From: Paenibacillus piri
GTDB taxonomy: Bacteria; Bacillota; Bacilli; Paenibacillales; NBRC-103111
Length of the DNA: 64,000 nt
Reading direction: 5' to 3'
Assembly: GCF_004354045.1 (NCBI RefSeq)
Contig: NZ_SMRT01000002.1
Location: 124,001-188,000 of the forward strand
Part shown: positions 33,095 to 42,247 of the stretch, piece by piece
Layout of the letters: each line of letters opens with the position of its first letter
How positions within the stretch are numbered: position 1 is the first letter of the stretch
The notes under the pieces: model-generated
The model's database searches: none
The model's input: only the letters and a program-made list of their open reading frames with translations
What the model was told of the DNA's origin: nothing
Translations under genes and position numbers: made by a program

Positions 33095-33679
33095 ATGCTC
33101 TACACATCGCTTCGCGTCCTGTTTTATTTGATTTTCCGGGTACTGTTTCGCCTCAAGGTCGTCGGTTTGGAGCATATTCCCCCGGATCGGCCCGTTATAT
33201 TATGCGCGAATCATACGAGCAATCTGGACCCGCCTCTGCTTGGCAGTCCGATCACCGATAGACGCGTGCATTATATGGCGAAGGCCGAGCTGTTCGATAT
33301 CCCTGTTCTGGGAAAGCTGCTTCCGAAAATCAGCGCATTTCCCGTTAAACGGGGGGGTGTCAGCAAGGAATCCATCCGCTTATCGCTGCAGCTGTTGAGC
33401 GAGAACAGCATTATCGGAATATTTCCGGAAGGCAGCCGCAGCAATTCGGGAGGAATGGGCAAGAAGGGCGCGGCCAGCTTGGCCATTAAATCGGGCGCAA
33501 CCGTCATCCCTGCGGCAATCGTAGGCGGTTACAAACCGTTCAGACGCATTACGCTCGCCTATGGCAAACCTGTGGATCTCTCGGAATTTGCGGATGGCGG
33601 ATCGGAAGGGCTGGAGCGGGCGACTGACAAAATTATGTCCGTCATTCGTTCCATGGTGAAGCAGTACGAATCGAAATGA
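33095..33679 (+). CDS. plsC: 1-acyl-sn-glycerol-3-phosphate acyltransferase
   Basis: Second acylation of glycerol 3-phosphate in phospholipid synthesis; inner-face membrane enzyme. 194 residues, a hydrophobic N-terminus, then the acyltransferase motifs NHTSNLDP (NHxxxxD) near 38-45, the FPVKRGG segment, IFPEGSRS and VIPAAIVG. ATG 33095 has GGGGGGAAG inside the end of cmk; longer in-frame starts lie inside cmk. PlsY, which makes its substrate, is encoded at 39501. Confidence 0.95.
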   Translation: MLYTSLRVLFYLIFRVLFRLKVVGLEHIPPDRPVILCANHTSNLDPPLLGSPITDRRVHYMAKAELFDIPVLGKLLPKISAFPVKRGGVSKESIRLSLQLLSENSIIGIFPEGSRSNSGGMGKKGAASLAIKSGATVIPAAIVGGYKPFRRITLAYGKPVDLSEFADGGSEGLERATDKIMSVIRSMVKQYESK

Positions 33680-33688
33680 TAATATGTG

Positions 33689-33726
33689 GAATACTTAAGA
33701 AAAACAATTAACCGCGTATTCTTTTT
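33689..33726 (+). terminator. Possible terminator after plsC
   Basis: GAATAC (33689-33694) and GTATTC (33716-33721) enclose 21 bases and are followed by five T. A 6-bp stem with a long loop, so only moderate support. Confidence 0.4.
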
Positions 33727-33807
33727 GCGACGGTAAATTATATAAGGCAGCAGCAATTGTAACTAAATTTTTTGGTTGAGGTTGCTAATCAAGGAGGGTA
33801 TTGGACC

Positions 33808-35052
33808 ATGTCAGAAGAAACAAAAGTGGAACAAAACGTACAAGCGGAAGAAACGCAGCAGGAGGCTTCCCAGGAGGAGTCAATGGCGAATGTGACTGTC
33901 CTGAAAAAGGGCGATACTGTAAAAGGTACAATTATTAAGGTCGACGACGATCAAGCGTTTGTCGATATCGGCTATAAGTATGACGGCGTCATTCCGGTCC
34001 GCGAGCTTTCGTCGGTTCCGGTCGGCAGTGCGGGCGAAAGCGTCCAGGTCGGCCAGGAGGTCGAGCTGAAAGTGCTCTCGATCAACGACAACAAGGAGAA
34101 GCTTGAGCTTTCCAAGCGCGTAGTCGACAGCGAAAAAGCTTGGGATAAGCTGGCTGACGATATGGAGAATAAAACGATTCTCGAAGCTCGTGTAGCCGAT
34201 GTCGTGAAGGGCGGTCTTGTCGTGGATGTAGGCTTGAGAGGTTTCGTGCCTGCTTCGATGGTAGAGCGCACGTTCGTCGAAGATTTCAGCGATTATAAAG
34301 GTCGTACGCTTCGTCTGCGCGTGAAAGAAATGGACCGCGAGAAAAATAAAGTCATCCTGTCCCAAAAGGATGTATTGGATGAAGAGTTCGAAGCGAAGAA
34401 GAAAGAGGTTATCAGCGAGCTGTCCGTCGGACAAGAGCTGACGGGAACCGTACAGCGCTTGACCCAATTCGGGGCATTCGTTGATATCGGCGGCGTCGAC
34501 GGCTTGGTGCATATTTCCGAGATGGCTTGGCATCATGTCGAAACGCCTTCCGAGGTCGTCAAGGAAGGCGATCAGGTAAGCGTGCAAATATTGAAGCTGG
34601 ACCCTGCCAACGAGCGGATCAGCCTCAGCATCAAAGCGACGCAGCCGGGTCCTTGGCAGCAGGTATCCGACAAATTTAAGGTTGGCGATATTGTAACCGG
34701 AACCGTCAAACGGCTTGCGCAGTTCGGCGCTTTCGTCGAAGTGGCGCCGGGCGTTGAAGGGCTCGTGCATATTTCGCAGATCGCACACCGCCATATTGCA
34801 ACTCCTTTTGAAGTGCTGAAGGAAGGCCAGGAAGTAAAGGCTAAAGTTCTTGATGTCAATCCTGACGAGAAGCGGATCAGCCTGAGTATTAAAGAAACCG
34901 AAGAAGCGCCGGCAGCACCGGAACGCGCTCCGAAATCGGATAGACCGGCAAGAGCATCCAAGGAAACGGCTATTGCCGAGGAATATCAAAATCAAGGGCT
35001 GAACCTGACGCTGGGCGAACGGTTCGGCGATAAGCTGAGCAAATTTAAATAA
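33808..35052 (+). CDS. ypfD: S1 RNA-binding domain protein (YpfD, RpsA-like)
   Basis: 414-residue homologue of ribosomal protein S1 with four S1 repeats at about 28-95, 115-180, 200-268 and 285-355. The third and fourth carry the near-identical LTQFGAFVDIGGVDGLVHISEMAWHH-type and LAQFGAFVEVAPGVEGLVHISQ-type cores. The acidic N-terminus (about 1-27) is Glu/Gln rich. Low-GC Gram-positive S1-like proteins are shorter than E. coli S1 and may not be core ribosomal parts. ATG 33808 has AAGGAGGG. Its place after cmk-plsC matches B. subtilis. Confidence 0.93.
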   Translation: MSEETKVEQNVQAEETQQEASQEESMANVTVLKKGDTVKGTIIKVDDDQAFVDIGYKYDGVIPVRELSSVPVGSAGESVQVGQEVELKVLSINDNKEKLELSKRVVDSEKAWDKLADDMENKTILEARVADVVKGGLVVDVGLRGFVPASMVERTFVEDFSDYKGRTLRLRVKEMDREKNKVILSQKDVLDEEFEAKKKEVISELSVGQELTGTVQRLTQFGAFVDIGGVDGLVHISEMAWHHVETPSEVVKEGDQVSVQILKLDPANERISLSIKATQPGPWQQVSDKFKVGDIVTGTVKRLAQFGAFVEVAPGVEGLVHISQIAHRHIATPFEVLKEGQEVKAKVLDVNPDEKRISLSIKETEEAPAAPERAPKSDRPARASKETAIAEEYQNQGLNLTLGERFGDKLSKFK

Positions 35053-35082
35053 GCTGTTCCGGACAGGTTAGGAGGAGACGGG

Positions 35083-36165
35083 TTGCGAATTCCAAGAAAA
35101 TTGGAGCATGTGCATCATGCTCTGCAGCTTGGACAAAGCGGTGAGCAGGGCTTCGCCGATATCAGGATCGTCCCCAACTGTCTGCCTGAAGCTTCCATTA
35201 ATCGAATCTGTTTACAAACCGTAATCGGCGAACTCATATTGAGCTCGCCGATTATTATTAATGCGATGACAGGCGGGGCACAGGAGACAGAAGCGATCAA
35301 TCGCGAATTGGCGGTGGCCGCAAGAGAAACCGGATTGGCGATGGCGGTTGGATCGCAGATGGCTGCAATCAGGCATGCGGATGCGGCATCCAGCTATACG
35401 GTTGTCAGAAAAATAAATCCGGACGGAATTGTGTTCGGCAACCTGGGGAGCGAGGCGACCTTGGAGCAGGCGGAGCGTGCCGTCGAAATGATTAAAGCCG
35501 ATGCGCTGCAAATCCATCTGAATGTGATGCAGGAGCTGATTATGCCGGAGGGGGACCGCCAGTTTACGGGAATGCTGGAGCGGATCGCGTTAATTGCAGC
35601 TCGGGTCGGCGTGCCGGTTATCGTGAAGGAGGTCGGCTTCGGCATTGCGCAGGAAGGCGCAGCTGCGCTGCTGCAGGCGGGTGTGAACGTGATTGACACC
35701 GGGGGCTCCGGAGGCACTAATTTTGCCGCAATCGAAAATGCACGCCGTACAGCAAAGCTCGACTGGCTGAACGATTGGGGCTGTACGACGGCAGTTGCGC
35801 TGCTGGAGGTGCTGAAGGCAGCACATGCACAGCAGTCATCCGGAGGTGGCGATCGGTCCGTATCCGTCATCGCTTCGGGCGGAATCCGGAGCAGTCTCGA
35901 AATCGGCAAGGCGCTAATCGTCGGCGCTTCTGCGGTCGGAATGGCGGGTGCGCTGCTGCGCGTATTGCAATATGAGGGAACCGCCGCATTAATCGAGCGG
36001 ATTGATACGTTTCATCAGGAAATAAAGCTTATCATGACCGCATTGGGCGCGTCGTCGATTGCCGGTCTGCGGCAGGTCCCCGTTGTCATATTAGGGGAAA
36101 CGGCGCAATGGTGCGGGTTGAGAGGCGTTGATATCGGGATGTACGCCAGAAGAAACCGGATTTGA
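35083..36165 (+). CDS. fni: Type 2 isopentenyl-diphosphate delta-isomerase
   Basis: FMN- and NADPH-dependent enzyme interconverting IPP and DMAPP, the isoprenoid starters for menaquinone and undecaprenol. 360 residues in a TIM barrel: RKLEHVHHALQ at the N-terminus, NAMTGGA, the SQMAAI segment, the KEVGFG strand, TGGSGGTNF and ASGGIRSSLEIGKAL. The start is TTG 35083 with AGGAGGAGA. The same operon end (ypfD-fni) occurs in B. subtilis. Products feed the hepS/hepT synthase encoded at 50267 and 54207. Confidence 0.95.
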   Translation: MRIPRKLEHVHHALQLGQSGEQGFADIRIVPNCLPEASINRICLQTVIGELILSSPIIINAMTGGAQETEAINRELAVAARETGLAMAVGSQMAAIRHADAASSYTVVRKINPDGIVFGNLGSEATLEQAERAVEMIKADALQIHLNVMQELIMPEGDRQFTGMLERIALIAARVGVPVIVKEVGFGIAQEGAAALLQAGVNVIDTGGSGGTNFAAIENARRTAKLDWLNDWGCTTAVALLEVLKAAHAQQSSGGGDRSVSVIASGGIRSSLEIGKALIVGASAVGMAGALLRVLQYEGTAALIERIDTFHQEIKLIMTALGASSIAGLRQVPVVILGETAQWCGLRGVDIGMYARRNRI

Positions 36166-36283
36166 TAATAAATGCTGAAGATAGCCATACTAAGAACCGA
36201 TAAACTGCAGCTTGCGTTAAAGAAAAATGTATGATGGACATAACGCAAGCTGCCGATTACGATCAAGCTCTTAGGTGGTGCCG

Positions 36284-36910
36284 ATGAATCCGGGATATTT
36301 GTCATTCGTATTGCTGGTCGTCTCATTGATTTTATATGCCAGCGGCTGGACCGATTTTTTAATGAGAGGTATAACTTCCAAGGTGATACTTCTCTTTTTT
36401 ATTTTATGGATAGTGAGCATGGAAACGTCCGTATCGTTGATGCAAATACGTGTAAGCCTGTGGGCGGTCATGCTGCTTGCAATTGCCGCCGTTGTATTGT
36501 GGCGCTCTCATGGTATTCTGCATAAATTGCATCTTGTCTCTGCGGCTGTACTGATCGGTTCGGTATCGTTCTTTTTGCAGGAAACGATTCATCTTATGCC
36601 TGCCTTGGTGCTTGGCAGCGCGGAGCTGTCTGCGGCTTTACTCATCGGTCTGCTGGTGAGCGCGTTGGTCAAGCTGCCGGCCGCTCAATTAGCCGTCATC
36701 TCGATCGGACTTTTGCTGGGTGAAACTTATTACCGCTATGTGCATAAAGGGCATCTGGAGTTTCATCTGGGCAGCGCACTGCTGCAGGACCGCTGGTGGC
36801 TGACCGTTTATGCGGCCCGTATGCTGTCCGTTATGCTTGCCTGCCTCGTACTGATAAGCAGAAAAAGCTTGCTCTGGATTGTTTCCGGAATCCGCAAAAG
36901 AATCCGATAA
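36284..36910 (+). CDS. yphA: YphA-like multi-pass membrane protein
   Basis: 208 residues with six or seven hydrophobic segments and few polar loops; function unknown. Named by position: in B. subtilis yphA follows fni and precedes yphB and der. ATG 36284 has AGGTGG at 36273-36278; an in-frame GTG at 36275 overlaps that site. Downstream the YIEGIA gene begins 35 bp later. Confidence 0.7.
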   Translation: MNPGYLSFVLLVVSLILYASGWTDFLMRGITSKVILLFFILWIVSMETSVSLMQIRVSLWAVMLLAIAAVVLWRSHGILHKLHLVSAAVLIGSVSFFLQETIHLMPALVLGSAELSAALLIGLLVSALVKLPAAQLAVISIGLLLGETYYRYVHKGHLEFHLGSALLQDRWWLTVYAARMLSVMLACLVLISRKSLLWIVSGIRKRIR

Positions 36911-36945
36911 CGCGGCTAGGGCAATACTGCAGAAAAGAGGCGCTT

Positions 36946-37860
36946 ATGATGCTGAATTGGATCGCAGAACAAAAATATACGGTGGGCATCGTGTTGGGTG
37001 TTATTTTCGGCATGGCCGCAAGATTGAGCATGCTGCGGACCGATTATCGCCAATATCCGACCTATCCTCACGGTAAAATCATTCATCTGTCGCTCGGCGC
37101 CATAGCCGCCGGTCTCGGTTCGGTCGCCGTGCCTTCGCTGCTGGACAAGAACTATACGGCGGTCACTTTTCTGTCGCTGGCGGCGCAGCAATTTCGCGAT
37201 GTCCGCAACATGGAGCGGCAAACGCTATCCAAAATAGACAGTATGGAACTCGTACCCCGCGGCGCGACTTACATAGAAGGTATCGCCATGGTGTTCGAGG
37301 GGCGAAATTACTTGGTTATTTTCACCTCGTTTATCACCGCGTTGTTCAGCATCGTATTCGCCTGGTATTGGGGAATAGCTGCGGGCATTGCCGCGATCTT
37401 GCTGACAAACCGTTTTAAAAGCGGCAAAAGCATCAGCCACATTGCGGATGTGCACAAGGGGGAGGTGCGGCTGGACGGCCCGAATTTATATGTCGACGAT
37501 ATTTATATCATGAATGTCGGGCTGGAGGATACACGGCATACGATTAAACAACGGGGGATGGGCTTCATTCTCGTTCCGCTGAATAAAAACTGCCGCGTTA
37601 CCCTGGCCAACGTCGGACAGCGCCAAGCGCTGCTGCATGATCTTTCGACGATATTGGGCGTGTACCGCGATGAGGGAGAACCGTCGCTGCTTCCGCTTGC
37701 AAAGCTGGATATGGCGGACGGACGTCTGGCCGTCTTTTTGCTGCCGCAGGAATACGATGCGGACAAAGCGAGGCAGGTGCTGCTGCAATCGCCTGTTCTG
37801 GAAAGCGCTGTACGGATGCCGTCGGAAACGAATCTTCAGCCGGAACGAAAGGAAGGGTAG
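36946..37860 (+). CDS. YIEGIA-domain membrane protein (YphB-like)
   Basis: 304 residues. It holds the name-giving YIEGIA motif (about residues 104-109) between hydrophobic segments: helices near 10-28, 45-65 and 120-155. A soluble C-terminal domain follows from about 165. The family is typical of endospore formers and its role is not established. ATG 36946 is followed at once by a second ATG; AAAAGAGG lies upstream. The next gene (37865) encodes a small protein usually annotated as a capping subunit for YIEGIA, 4 bp away. Confidence 0.82.
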   Translation: MMLNWIAEQKYTVGIVLGVIFGMAARLSMLRTDYRQYPTYPHGKIIHLSLGAIAAGLGSVAVPSLLDKNYTAVTFLSLAAQQFRDVRNMERQTLSKIDSMELVPRGATYIEGIAMVFEGRNYLVIFTSFITALFSIVFAWYWGIAAGIAAILLTNRFKSGKSISHIADVHKGEVRLDGPNLYVDDIYIMNVGLEDTRHTIKQRGMGFILVPLNKNCRVTLANVGQRQALLHDLSTILGVYRDEGEPSLLPLAKLDMADGRLAVFLLPQEYDADKARQVLLQSPVLESAVRMPSETNLQPERKEG

Positions 37861-37864
37861 CCGA

Positions 37865-38053
37865 ATGGGGAAAATCGTTGCCATTGTGACAGCAGTCGGG
37901 AATCAGGTAGCCGGCGGCGCGCCGATCTTTATTGTCGGCAGTCCGGAGGAGCAGCAGAAGGTCGCGTTCAAACTGGAAAAAATTTTGGATGCATCCGCGC
38001 ATGATTTGCAGAACGGCACATTCGTCCTGGTGGATCACAAAGATCATTCGTAA
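37865..38053 (+). CDS. Small partner (capping-type subunit) of the YIEGIA protein
   Basis: 62 residues beginning MGKIVAIVTAVGNQVAGGAP, predicted to fold as a small alpha/beta unit. It is encoded 4 bp after the YIEGIA gene; from memory the pair is conserved in Paenibacillaceae and this member is annotated as a capping complex subunit. ATG 37865 follows AAAGGAAGGG. Confidence 0.78.
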   Translation: MGKIVAIVTAVGNQVAGGAPIFIVGSPEEQQKVAFKLEKILDASAHDLQNGTFVLVDHKDHS

Positions 38054-38076
38054 GCAGGACCGGCAAAGGGATTTCG

Positions 38077-38105
38077 TTGATTTAGTCGGAGGCAAGTGCT
38101 ATGAT
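38077..38105 (+). promoter_or_regulatory. Sigma-A promoter of der
   Basis: TTGATT (38077-38082), 17-bp spacer, TATGAT (38100-38105) with TG one base upstream (extended -10). Leader of about 55 nt. Confidence 0.72.
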
Positions 38106-38165
38106 GTAGATTGTGAAATTTTGCTTGTTGCGCATTTGCTGCAGCCACGAAAGGAATGAAGTTTT

Positions 38166-39488
38166 ATGTCAAGGCCCGTTGTAGCAATCGTCGGCCGACC
38201 TAATGTGGGGAAATCAACGATTTTCAACCGCATCATTGGGGACAGGCTTGCCATCGTAGAAGATATGCCAGGGGTAACCCGGGACCGATTATATGGAAGA
38301 GGCGAATGGCTGGATCATCAGTTCAGCGTGATCGATACCGGAGGTATCGAAATTGACGGGGACGACGAGATGCTCAAGTCGATTCGCGTACAAGCGGAGC
38401 TGGCAATTGAAGAAGCCGATGTCATTGTGTTCATGGTCGATGGCAAGGCCGGCGTCACTCCGGCGGATTCGGAGGTCGCCGAGCTGTTGTTCCGCTCCAA
38501 AAAACCGGTCGTACTGGCCGTAAATAAAATCGACAATATTAGACGGACCGACGATATTTATGAGTTTTACAGCCTCGGCTTCGGTACGCCGTACGGTATT
38601 TCCGGTTCGCACGGGACGGGAATCGGTGATTTGCTGGATGAAGTGGTCGAGCATTTCCCTTCCTCCAAGGAGGATGAATACGGCGAGGAAGTCATCCGCG
38701 TCGCATTGATCGGGCGGCCCAACGTCGGCAAGTCTTCACTTGTCAACACGATTTTGGGTGAAGAACGGGTCATTGTCAGCAATGTGGCCGGCACGACGCG
38801 GGATGCGATCGATACGCCGTTTGAAAAGGACGGTCAAAAGTATGTCGTCATCGATACGGCCGGCATGCGCAAGCGCGGGAAAGTATATGAAAATACGGAG
38901 AAATACAGCGTCATGCGGGCGATGAAAGCGATTGAACGCGCCGATGTCGTCCTGGTGCTGATCAATGGAGAAGAGGGCATTATCGAGCAGGATAAGCATA
39001 TTGCGGGATATGCCCATGAAGCGGGTAAAGCGGCTGTTTTCGTTGTCAATAAATGGGATGTCGTCGAAAAGGACGAAAAAACGATGCAGCAGTTTACTCA
39101 AAAAATCCGCGATCATTTCCTGTTCATGACCTATGCGCCGATCCTGTTCCTGTCGGCGAAGACGAAGCAGCGTGTCCATAAGCTGCTGCCCGTGGTCAAC
39201 CAGGTGGCCGAGCAGCACGCGCTGCGAATCCAGACTCACGTATTGAACGACGTCATTTCCGATGCGGTAGCGATCAATCCGCCTCCGACCGATAAGGGCC
39301 GGCGTCTCCGGATCAATTATGCGACTCAGGTTTCGGTGAAGCCGCCCACCTTCGTGTTCTTTGTCAACGATCCGGAGCTGATGCATTTTTCGTATGAGCG
39401 TTATTTGGAAAATAAAGTGCGCGCCGCCTTTGGCTTCGAGGGAACGCCCATCAGGTTCTTTACAAGAAAAAAATCGGATGATGAATAG
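38166..39488 (+). CDS. der: Ribosome-associated GTPase Der (EngA)
   Basis: Essential GTPase in 50S subunit assembly with two tandem G domains and a C-terminal KH-like domain. 440 residues. Domain 1 has GRPNVGKST at about 9-17, DTGG and NKID. Domain 2 has GRPNVGKSS near 183-191, DTAGM and NKWD. The KH domain starts near 355. ATG 38166 follows AAAGGAATG. It probably begins the transcript der-plsY-gpsA. Confidence 0.97.
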   Translation: MSRPVVAIVGRPNVGKSTIFNRIIGDRLAIVEDMPGVTRDRLYGRGEWLDHQFSVIDTGGIEIDGDDEMLKSIRVQAELAIEEADVIVFMVDGKAGVTPADSEVAELLFRSKKPVVLAVNKIDNIRRTDDIYEFYSLGFGTPYGISGSHGTGIGDLLDEVVEHFPSSKEDEYGEEVIRVALIGRPNVGKSSLVNTILGEERVIVSNVAGTTRDAIDTPFEKDGQKYVVIDTAGMRKRGKVYENTEKYSVMRAMKAIERADVVLVLINGEEGIIEQDKHIAGYAHEAGKAAVFVVNKWDVVEKDEKTMQQFTQKIRDHFLFMTYAPILFLSAKTKQRVHKLLPVVNQVAEQHALRIQTHVLNDVISDAVAINPPPTDKGRRLRINYATQVSVKPPTFVFFVNDPELMHFSYERYLENKVRAAFGFEGTPIRFFTRKKSDDE

Positions 39489-39500
39489 GAGAGATGACTG

Positions 39501-40106
39501 GTGTGGTTCGTCATACCGATTGTGATCGCGTACTTGCTCGGCTCGGTCAGCTTTAGTTTTTTGGCGGGCAAGCTGTTGAAAGGTATCGATATCCGCAACC
39601 ACGGCAGCGGCAATGCCGGCGCAACGAATACAATGAGGGTCCTTGGCGTAGGACCCGGTATTGCCGTCCTGCTGCTGGACGCGATGAAAGGCATTATCGC
39701 CGTGCTGCTCGGCCGCTGGCTGGGCGACGGCGGTGCGCTGCTGCTCGTGCTCTGCGGCGTCGCGGCGATCGTAGGCCATAATTGGCCGGTTTATTTCGGC
39801 TTCCGCGGAGGAAAAGGGATTGCCACAACGATCGGCGTGATGCTGACTTTGGCCCCGCTGCCCGCCGTTTTCGCAGGTATCGTCTGCATTTTGGCTATTG
39901 CCGCAACACGTTACGTTTCGCTCGGATCGCTGCTGTTTACAGCACTTTTACCTATTTTCGTATGGTTCATGCACTTTCCGGTCGAAGTTTTTTGCTTCAG
40001 CCTGGTCGTCTTCGCATTTGCCTGGTTTCGCCACCGTTCCAACATTATAAGACTCGTGCAGGGAAATGAAAACAGACTCGGCTCGAGAAAAAATAACTCC
40101 GGTTGA
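39501..40106 (+). CDS. plsY: Acyl-phosphate:glycerol-3-phosphate acyltransferase
   Basis: Membrane enzyme for the first acylation of glycerol 3-phosphate. 201 residues, five transmembrane helices. Motifs: GSGNAGATN near 36-44, the GHNWPVYFGFRGGKG loop near 92-106 and RHRSNI near the C-terminus. GTG 39501 has AGGAGAG. It is followed 50 bp later by gpsA, which makes glycerol 3-phosphate, so adjacent genes supply substrate and enzyme. Confidence 0.96.
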   Translation: MWFVIPIVIAYLLGSVSFSFLAGKLLKGIDIRNHGSGNAGATNTMRVLGVGPGIAVLLLDAMKGIIAVLLGRWLGDGGALLLVLCGVAAIVGHNWPVYFGFRGGKGIATTIGVMLTLAPLPAVFAGIVCILAIAATRYVSLGSLLFTALLPIFVWFMHFPVEVFCFSLVVFAFAWFRHRSNIIRLVQGNENRLGSRKNNSG

Positions 40107-40156
40107 CCGGCCGGTAACGATGTCCGATCAACCGTTGGCTCAAGGAGACAGCGCAT

Positions 40157-41200
40157 ATGACCGATAAAGTATCCGTTCTTGTCGCAGGAAGCTGGGGGAC
40201 GGCCATCGCCTCCGTATTGGCGGAAAATCAGCACGACGTTATGCTGTGGACACGCAGTGAGCGGCAGGCTGCGGAAATTAACGTCGAGCATCGCAATCGC
40301 CGGTTTCTTGGAGACGTCGAGCTGCCGCCGCACGTCCGCGCTACGGCCTCGATGGAGGAGGCGCTGCGGGACGCAAGCGCCGTAATCGTCGTGGCCCCAT
40401 CCGCCGCCATGCGCGAGGTGGCGAGGCAGATGCGCCCTTTTTTGCAAAAGGATACGGTGCTGGTGCATGCGACGAAAGGCTTCGAGACGGCGGGCTTGCG
40501 CCGCATGAGCACGGTTTTGGCCGAAGAGCTGCCGCATTATGACGCGGACTCGATTGTCGTACTGTCGGGACCGAGTCATGCGGAGGAAGTCATCACCCAA
40601 TGTCCGACGACGGTGGTCGTGGCCTCTGCCGATCCGCAAGCCGCGGAGAAGGCGCAGGATTTGCTGATCAATACATATTTTCGCGTGTATACGAATCCGG
40701 ATATGATCGGCGTCGAGGTTGGCGGCGCATTGAAAAACATCATTGCGCTGGGTGCGGGATTAAGCGACGGGCTCGGCTTCGGCGACAATGCCAAAGCGGC
40801 GCTGCTGACCCGGGGATTGGCCGAGATATCGCGTTTGGGTACGGCGATGGGCGGCAATCCGCTAACCTTTTCCGGCCTGGCGGGCGTCGGGGACCTCGTC
40901 GTAACCTGTACGAGCAAGCACAGCCGCAATTGGCGCGCCGGCTACATGCTGGCCCAGGGAAACTCGCTGGAAACGGTGCTGGAGCAGATGGGCATGGTGG
41001 TCGAAGGAGTCAGAACGACACAAGCCGCCTGCATCCTTTCGCAAAAGTACGATATTTCGATGCCCATTGCGGATGAACTGTATGCCGTTCTTTTTGAAGG
41101 AAAATCGCCCCGGACAGCGGTTGAAGACTTGATGGGACGGGGGCGCACCCATGAAATCGAGGAAGTGGCCAAGCAGGTTCAAACAAAGTGGTTCGGTTAG
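40157..41200 (+). CDS. gpsA: Glycerol-3-phosphate dehydrogenase [NAD(P)+]
   Basis: Reduces dihydroxyacetone phosphate to glycerol 3-phosphate for lipid synthesis. 347 residues. The dinucleotide loop reads VAGSWGTA, so the first Gly of the usual GxGxxG (GAGSWG) is Val. The catalytic Lys segment GALKNIIALGAGLSDGL, the GFGDNAKAALLTRG loop and the SGPSHAEEV motif are intact. ATG 40157 has AAGGAGA. Third gene after der-plsY. Confidence 0.95.
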   Translation: MTDKVSVLVAGSWGTAIASVLAENQHDVMLWTRSERQAAEINVEHRNRRFLGDVELPPHVRATASMEEALRDASAVIVVAPSAAMREVARQMRPFLQKDTVLVHATKGFETAGLRRMSTVLAEELPHYDADSIVVLSGPSHAEEVITQCPTTVVVASADPQAAEKAQDLLINTYFRVYTNPDMIGVEVGGALKNIIALGAGLSDGLGFGDNAKAALLTRGLAEISRLGTAMGGNPLTFSGLAGVGDLVVTCTSKHSRNWRAGYMLAQGNSLETVLEQMGMVVEGVRTTQAACILSQKYDISMPIADELYAVLFEGKSPRTAVEDLMGRGRTHEIEEVAKQVQTKWFG

Positions 41201-41295
41201 ACGGCCGCCTACACGGATCGTCACTCCTGTACATAAACTATCTTAGATTCATACTCTGCGAATGCGGAAGTATGGGGTTAAGGAGGGACAGGACA

Positions 41296-41571
41296 GTGGC
41301 AAATAAAAATATGCCCAAGGACGTGCTCAACGTCGTCAAGAAAAAAACCGGTAAGACAGTCAACGAGAAAGATATATATAAATTGGCGAGCGGGGTTAAG
41401 CCGTCAACCGTTCAAAGCGATGCGCAGCTCAAGCAGTTGATTAAGCAGGTATCCAGCCTGGTGAATGTACCGGTCTCCGAATCGACCATGAAAGAACTCA
41501 TATCGGCAATCAAATCCAGCAAAATGGATGCATCCAGCGTGGAGCAGCTGATGAAAATGATTAAAAAATAG
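41296..41571 (+). CDS. spoVIF: Stage VI sporulation protein F (SpoVIF family)
   Basis: 91-residue helical protein; SpoVIF is needed for spore coat assembly in B. subtilis. It starts GTG 41296 (AGGAGGGA upstream) giving MANKNMPKDVLNVVKKKTGK. The middle has the conserved LKQLIKQVSSLVNVPVSE stretch, and the C-terminus ends in repeated Lys. Assigned from overall pattern and sporulation-rich context. Confidence 0.82.
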   Translation: MANKNMPKDVLNVVKKKTGKTVNEKDIYKLASGVKPSTVQSDAQLKQLIKQVSSLVNVPVSESTMKELISAIKSSKMDASSVEQLMKMIKK

Positions 41572-41582
41572 ACGGTTTTGTG

Positions 41583-41618
41583 GCATAGGCTTCCCGGAAG
41601 GGCGCTTATGCTTTTTTT
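41583..41618 (+). terminator. Terminator of spoVIF
   Basis: GCATAGGC pairs with GCTTATGC around a TTCC/GGAA inner stem, followed by seven T at 41612-41618. Confidence 0.78.
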
Positions 41619-41680
41619 GTGTTATAATCAAGTTTGTTTAACCGACTTTCGGAAACTTTTACGGTTAGGGGCATGATGTA

Positions 41681-41860
41681 ATGAGTTCCATGGATAAAAT
41701 GTGGGCGTCGTTTATCGCAATCGGACTGATGGTCGGAGCATCGCTGCTGATCTCTTTTGCGCGCGCCAAAACGACCGGATTTCTCAGGCTTGTGCTATCA
41801 ACGGTCGCTTTTCTTCTGTTTGTGCCTATTTTGCTGTATATGCTAGTCTCTCTATTATAA
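41681..41860 (+). CDS. Small two-helix membrane protein (DUF2768, YphE-like)
   Basis: 59 residues. Two hydrophobic helices (about 9-25 and 34-56) joined by a short basic loop (ARAKTTG). It fits the small DUF2768 family; in B. subtilis YphE lies between gpsA and yphF/spoIVA, as here. ATG 41681 has AGGGGC at about 41667. Role unknown. Confidence 0.75.
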   Translation: MSSMDKMWASFIAIGLMVGASLLISFARAKTTGFLRLVLSTVAFLLFVPILLYMLVSLL

Positions 41861-41905
41861 CGGGTCTCACGTAACGATTTAATTGCCGAAGGAGTACAGC
41901 CGACC

Positions 41906-42199
41906 ATGATCACGTTAAAAGGAAGAAAGGTACATAAAGAAGTTCCCGCCGAATCCAAGCTTACTTTGCTGGATTTGGCTCTTAAGCATGATGTCGATTG
42001 GGGCTTTTCCTGCACGCGCGGCACTTGTGCCCGCTGCCGCTGTCTCGTAACCGAAGGCCGGCTGTTGCTGAATGAGCCGACGGATGCCGAGCTTGATCGC
42101 CTGGAGCCGGAAGAGCTCGAGGAAGGCTTCAGGCTTGGCTGTCAGGCGTCAGTGCGGCAGGAAGGTCCGGTTACGGTCGTTCATAAGCCATATTTTTAG
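41906..42199 (+). CDS. 2Fe-2S ferredoxin (first of two)
   Basis: 97-residue plant-type ferredoxin. The iron ligands are in CTRGTCARC (C-x4-C-x2-C) at about 36-44 and LGCQA near 79; an extra Cys directly follows the third ligand region (CARCRC). A small cytoplasmic electron carrier; its partner is unknown. ATG 41906 has GAAGGAG at about 41888. A related gene lies at 42983. Confidence 0.9.
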   Translation: MITLKGRKVHKEVPAESKLTLLDLALKHDVDWGFSCTRGTCARCRCLVTEGRLLLNEPTDAELDRLEPEELEEGFRLGCQASVRQEGPVTVVHKPYF

Positions 42200-42247
42200 A
42201 AACGGTTTTTACTTTCGGGGGCTTGCTTGGAAAGGGGGATTTTCTGC

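Noticed and set aside
33880-34995. Open frame of about 370 codons opposite the S1-domain gene
   Set aside because: Mirror of the S1 repeats; no ribosome site and repeated segments that simply reflect the repeats on the coding strand.
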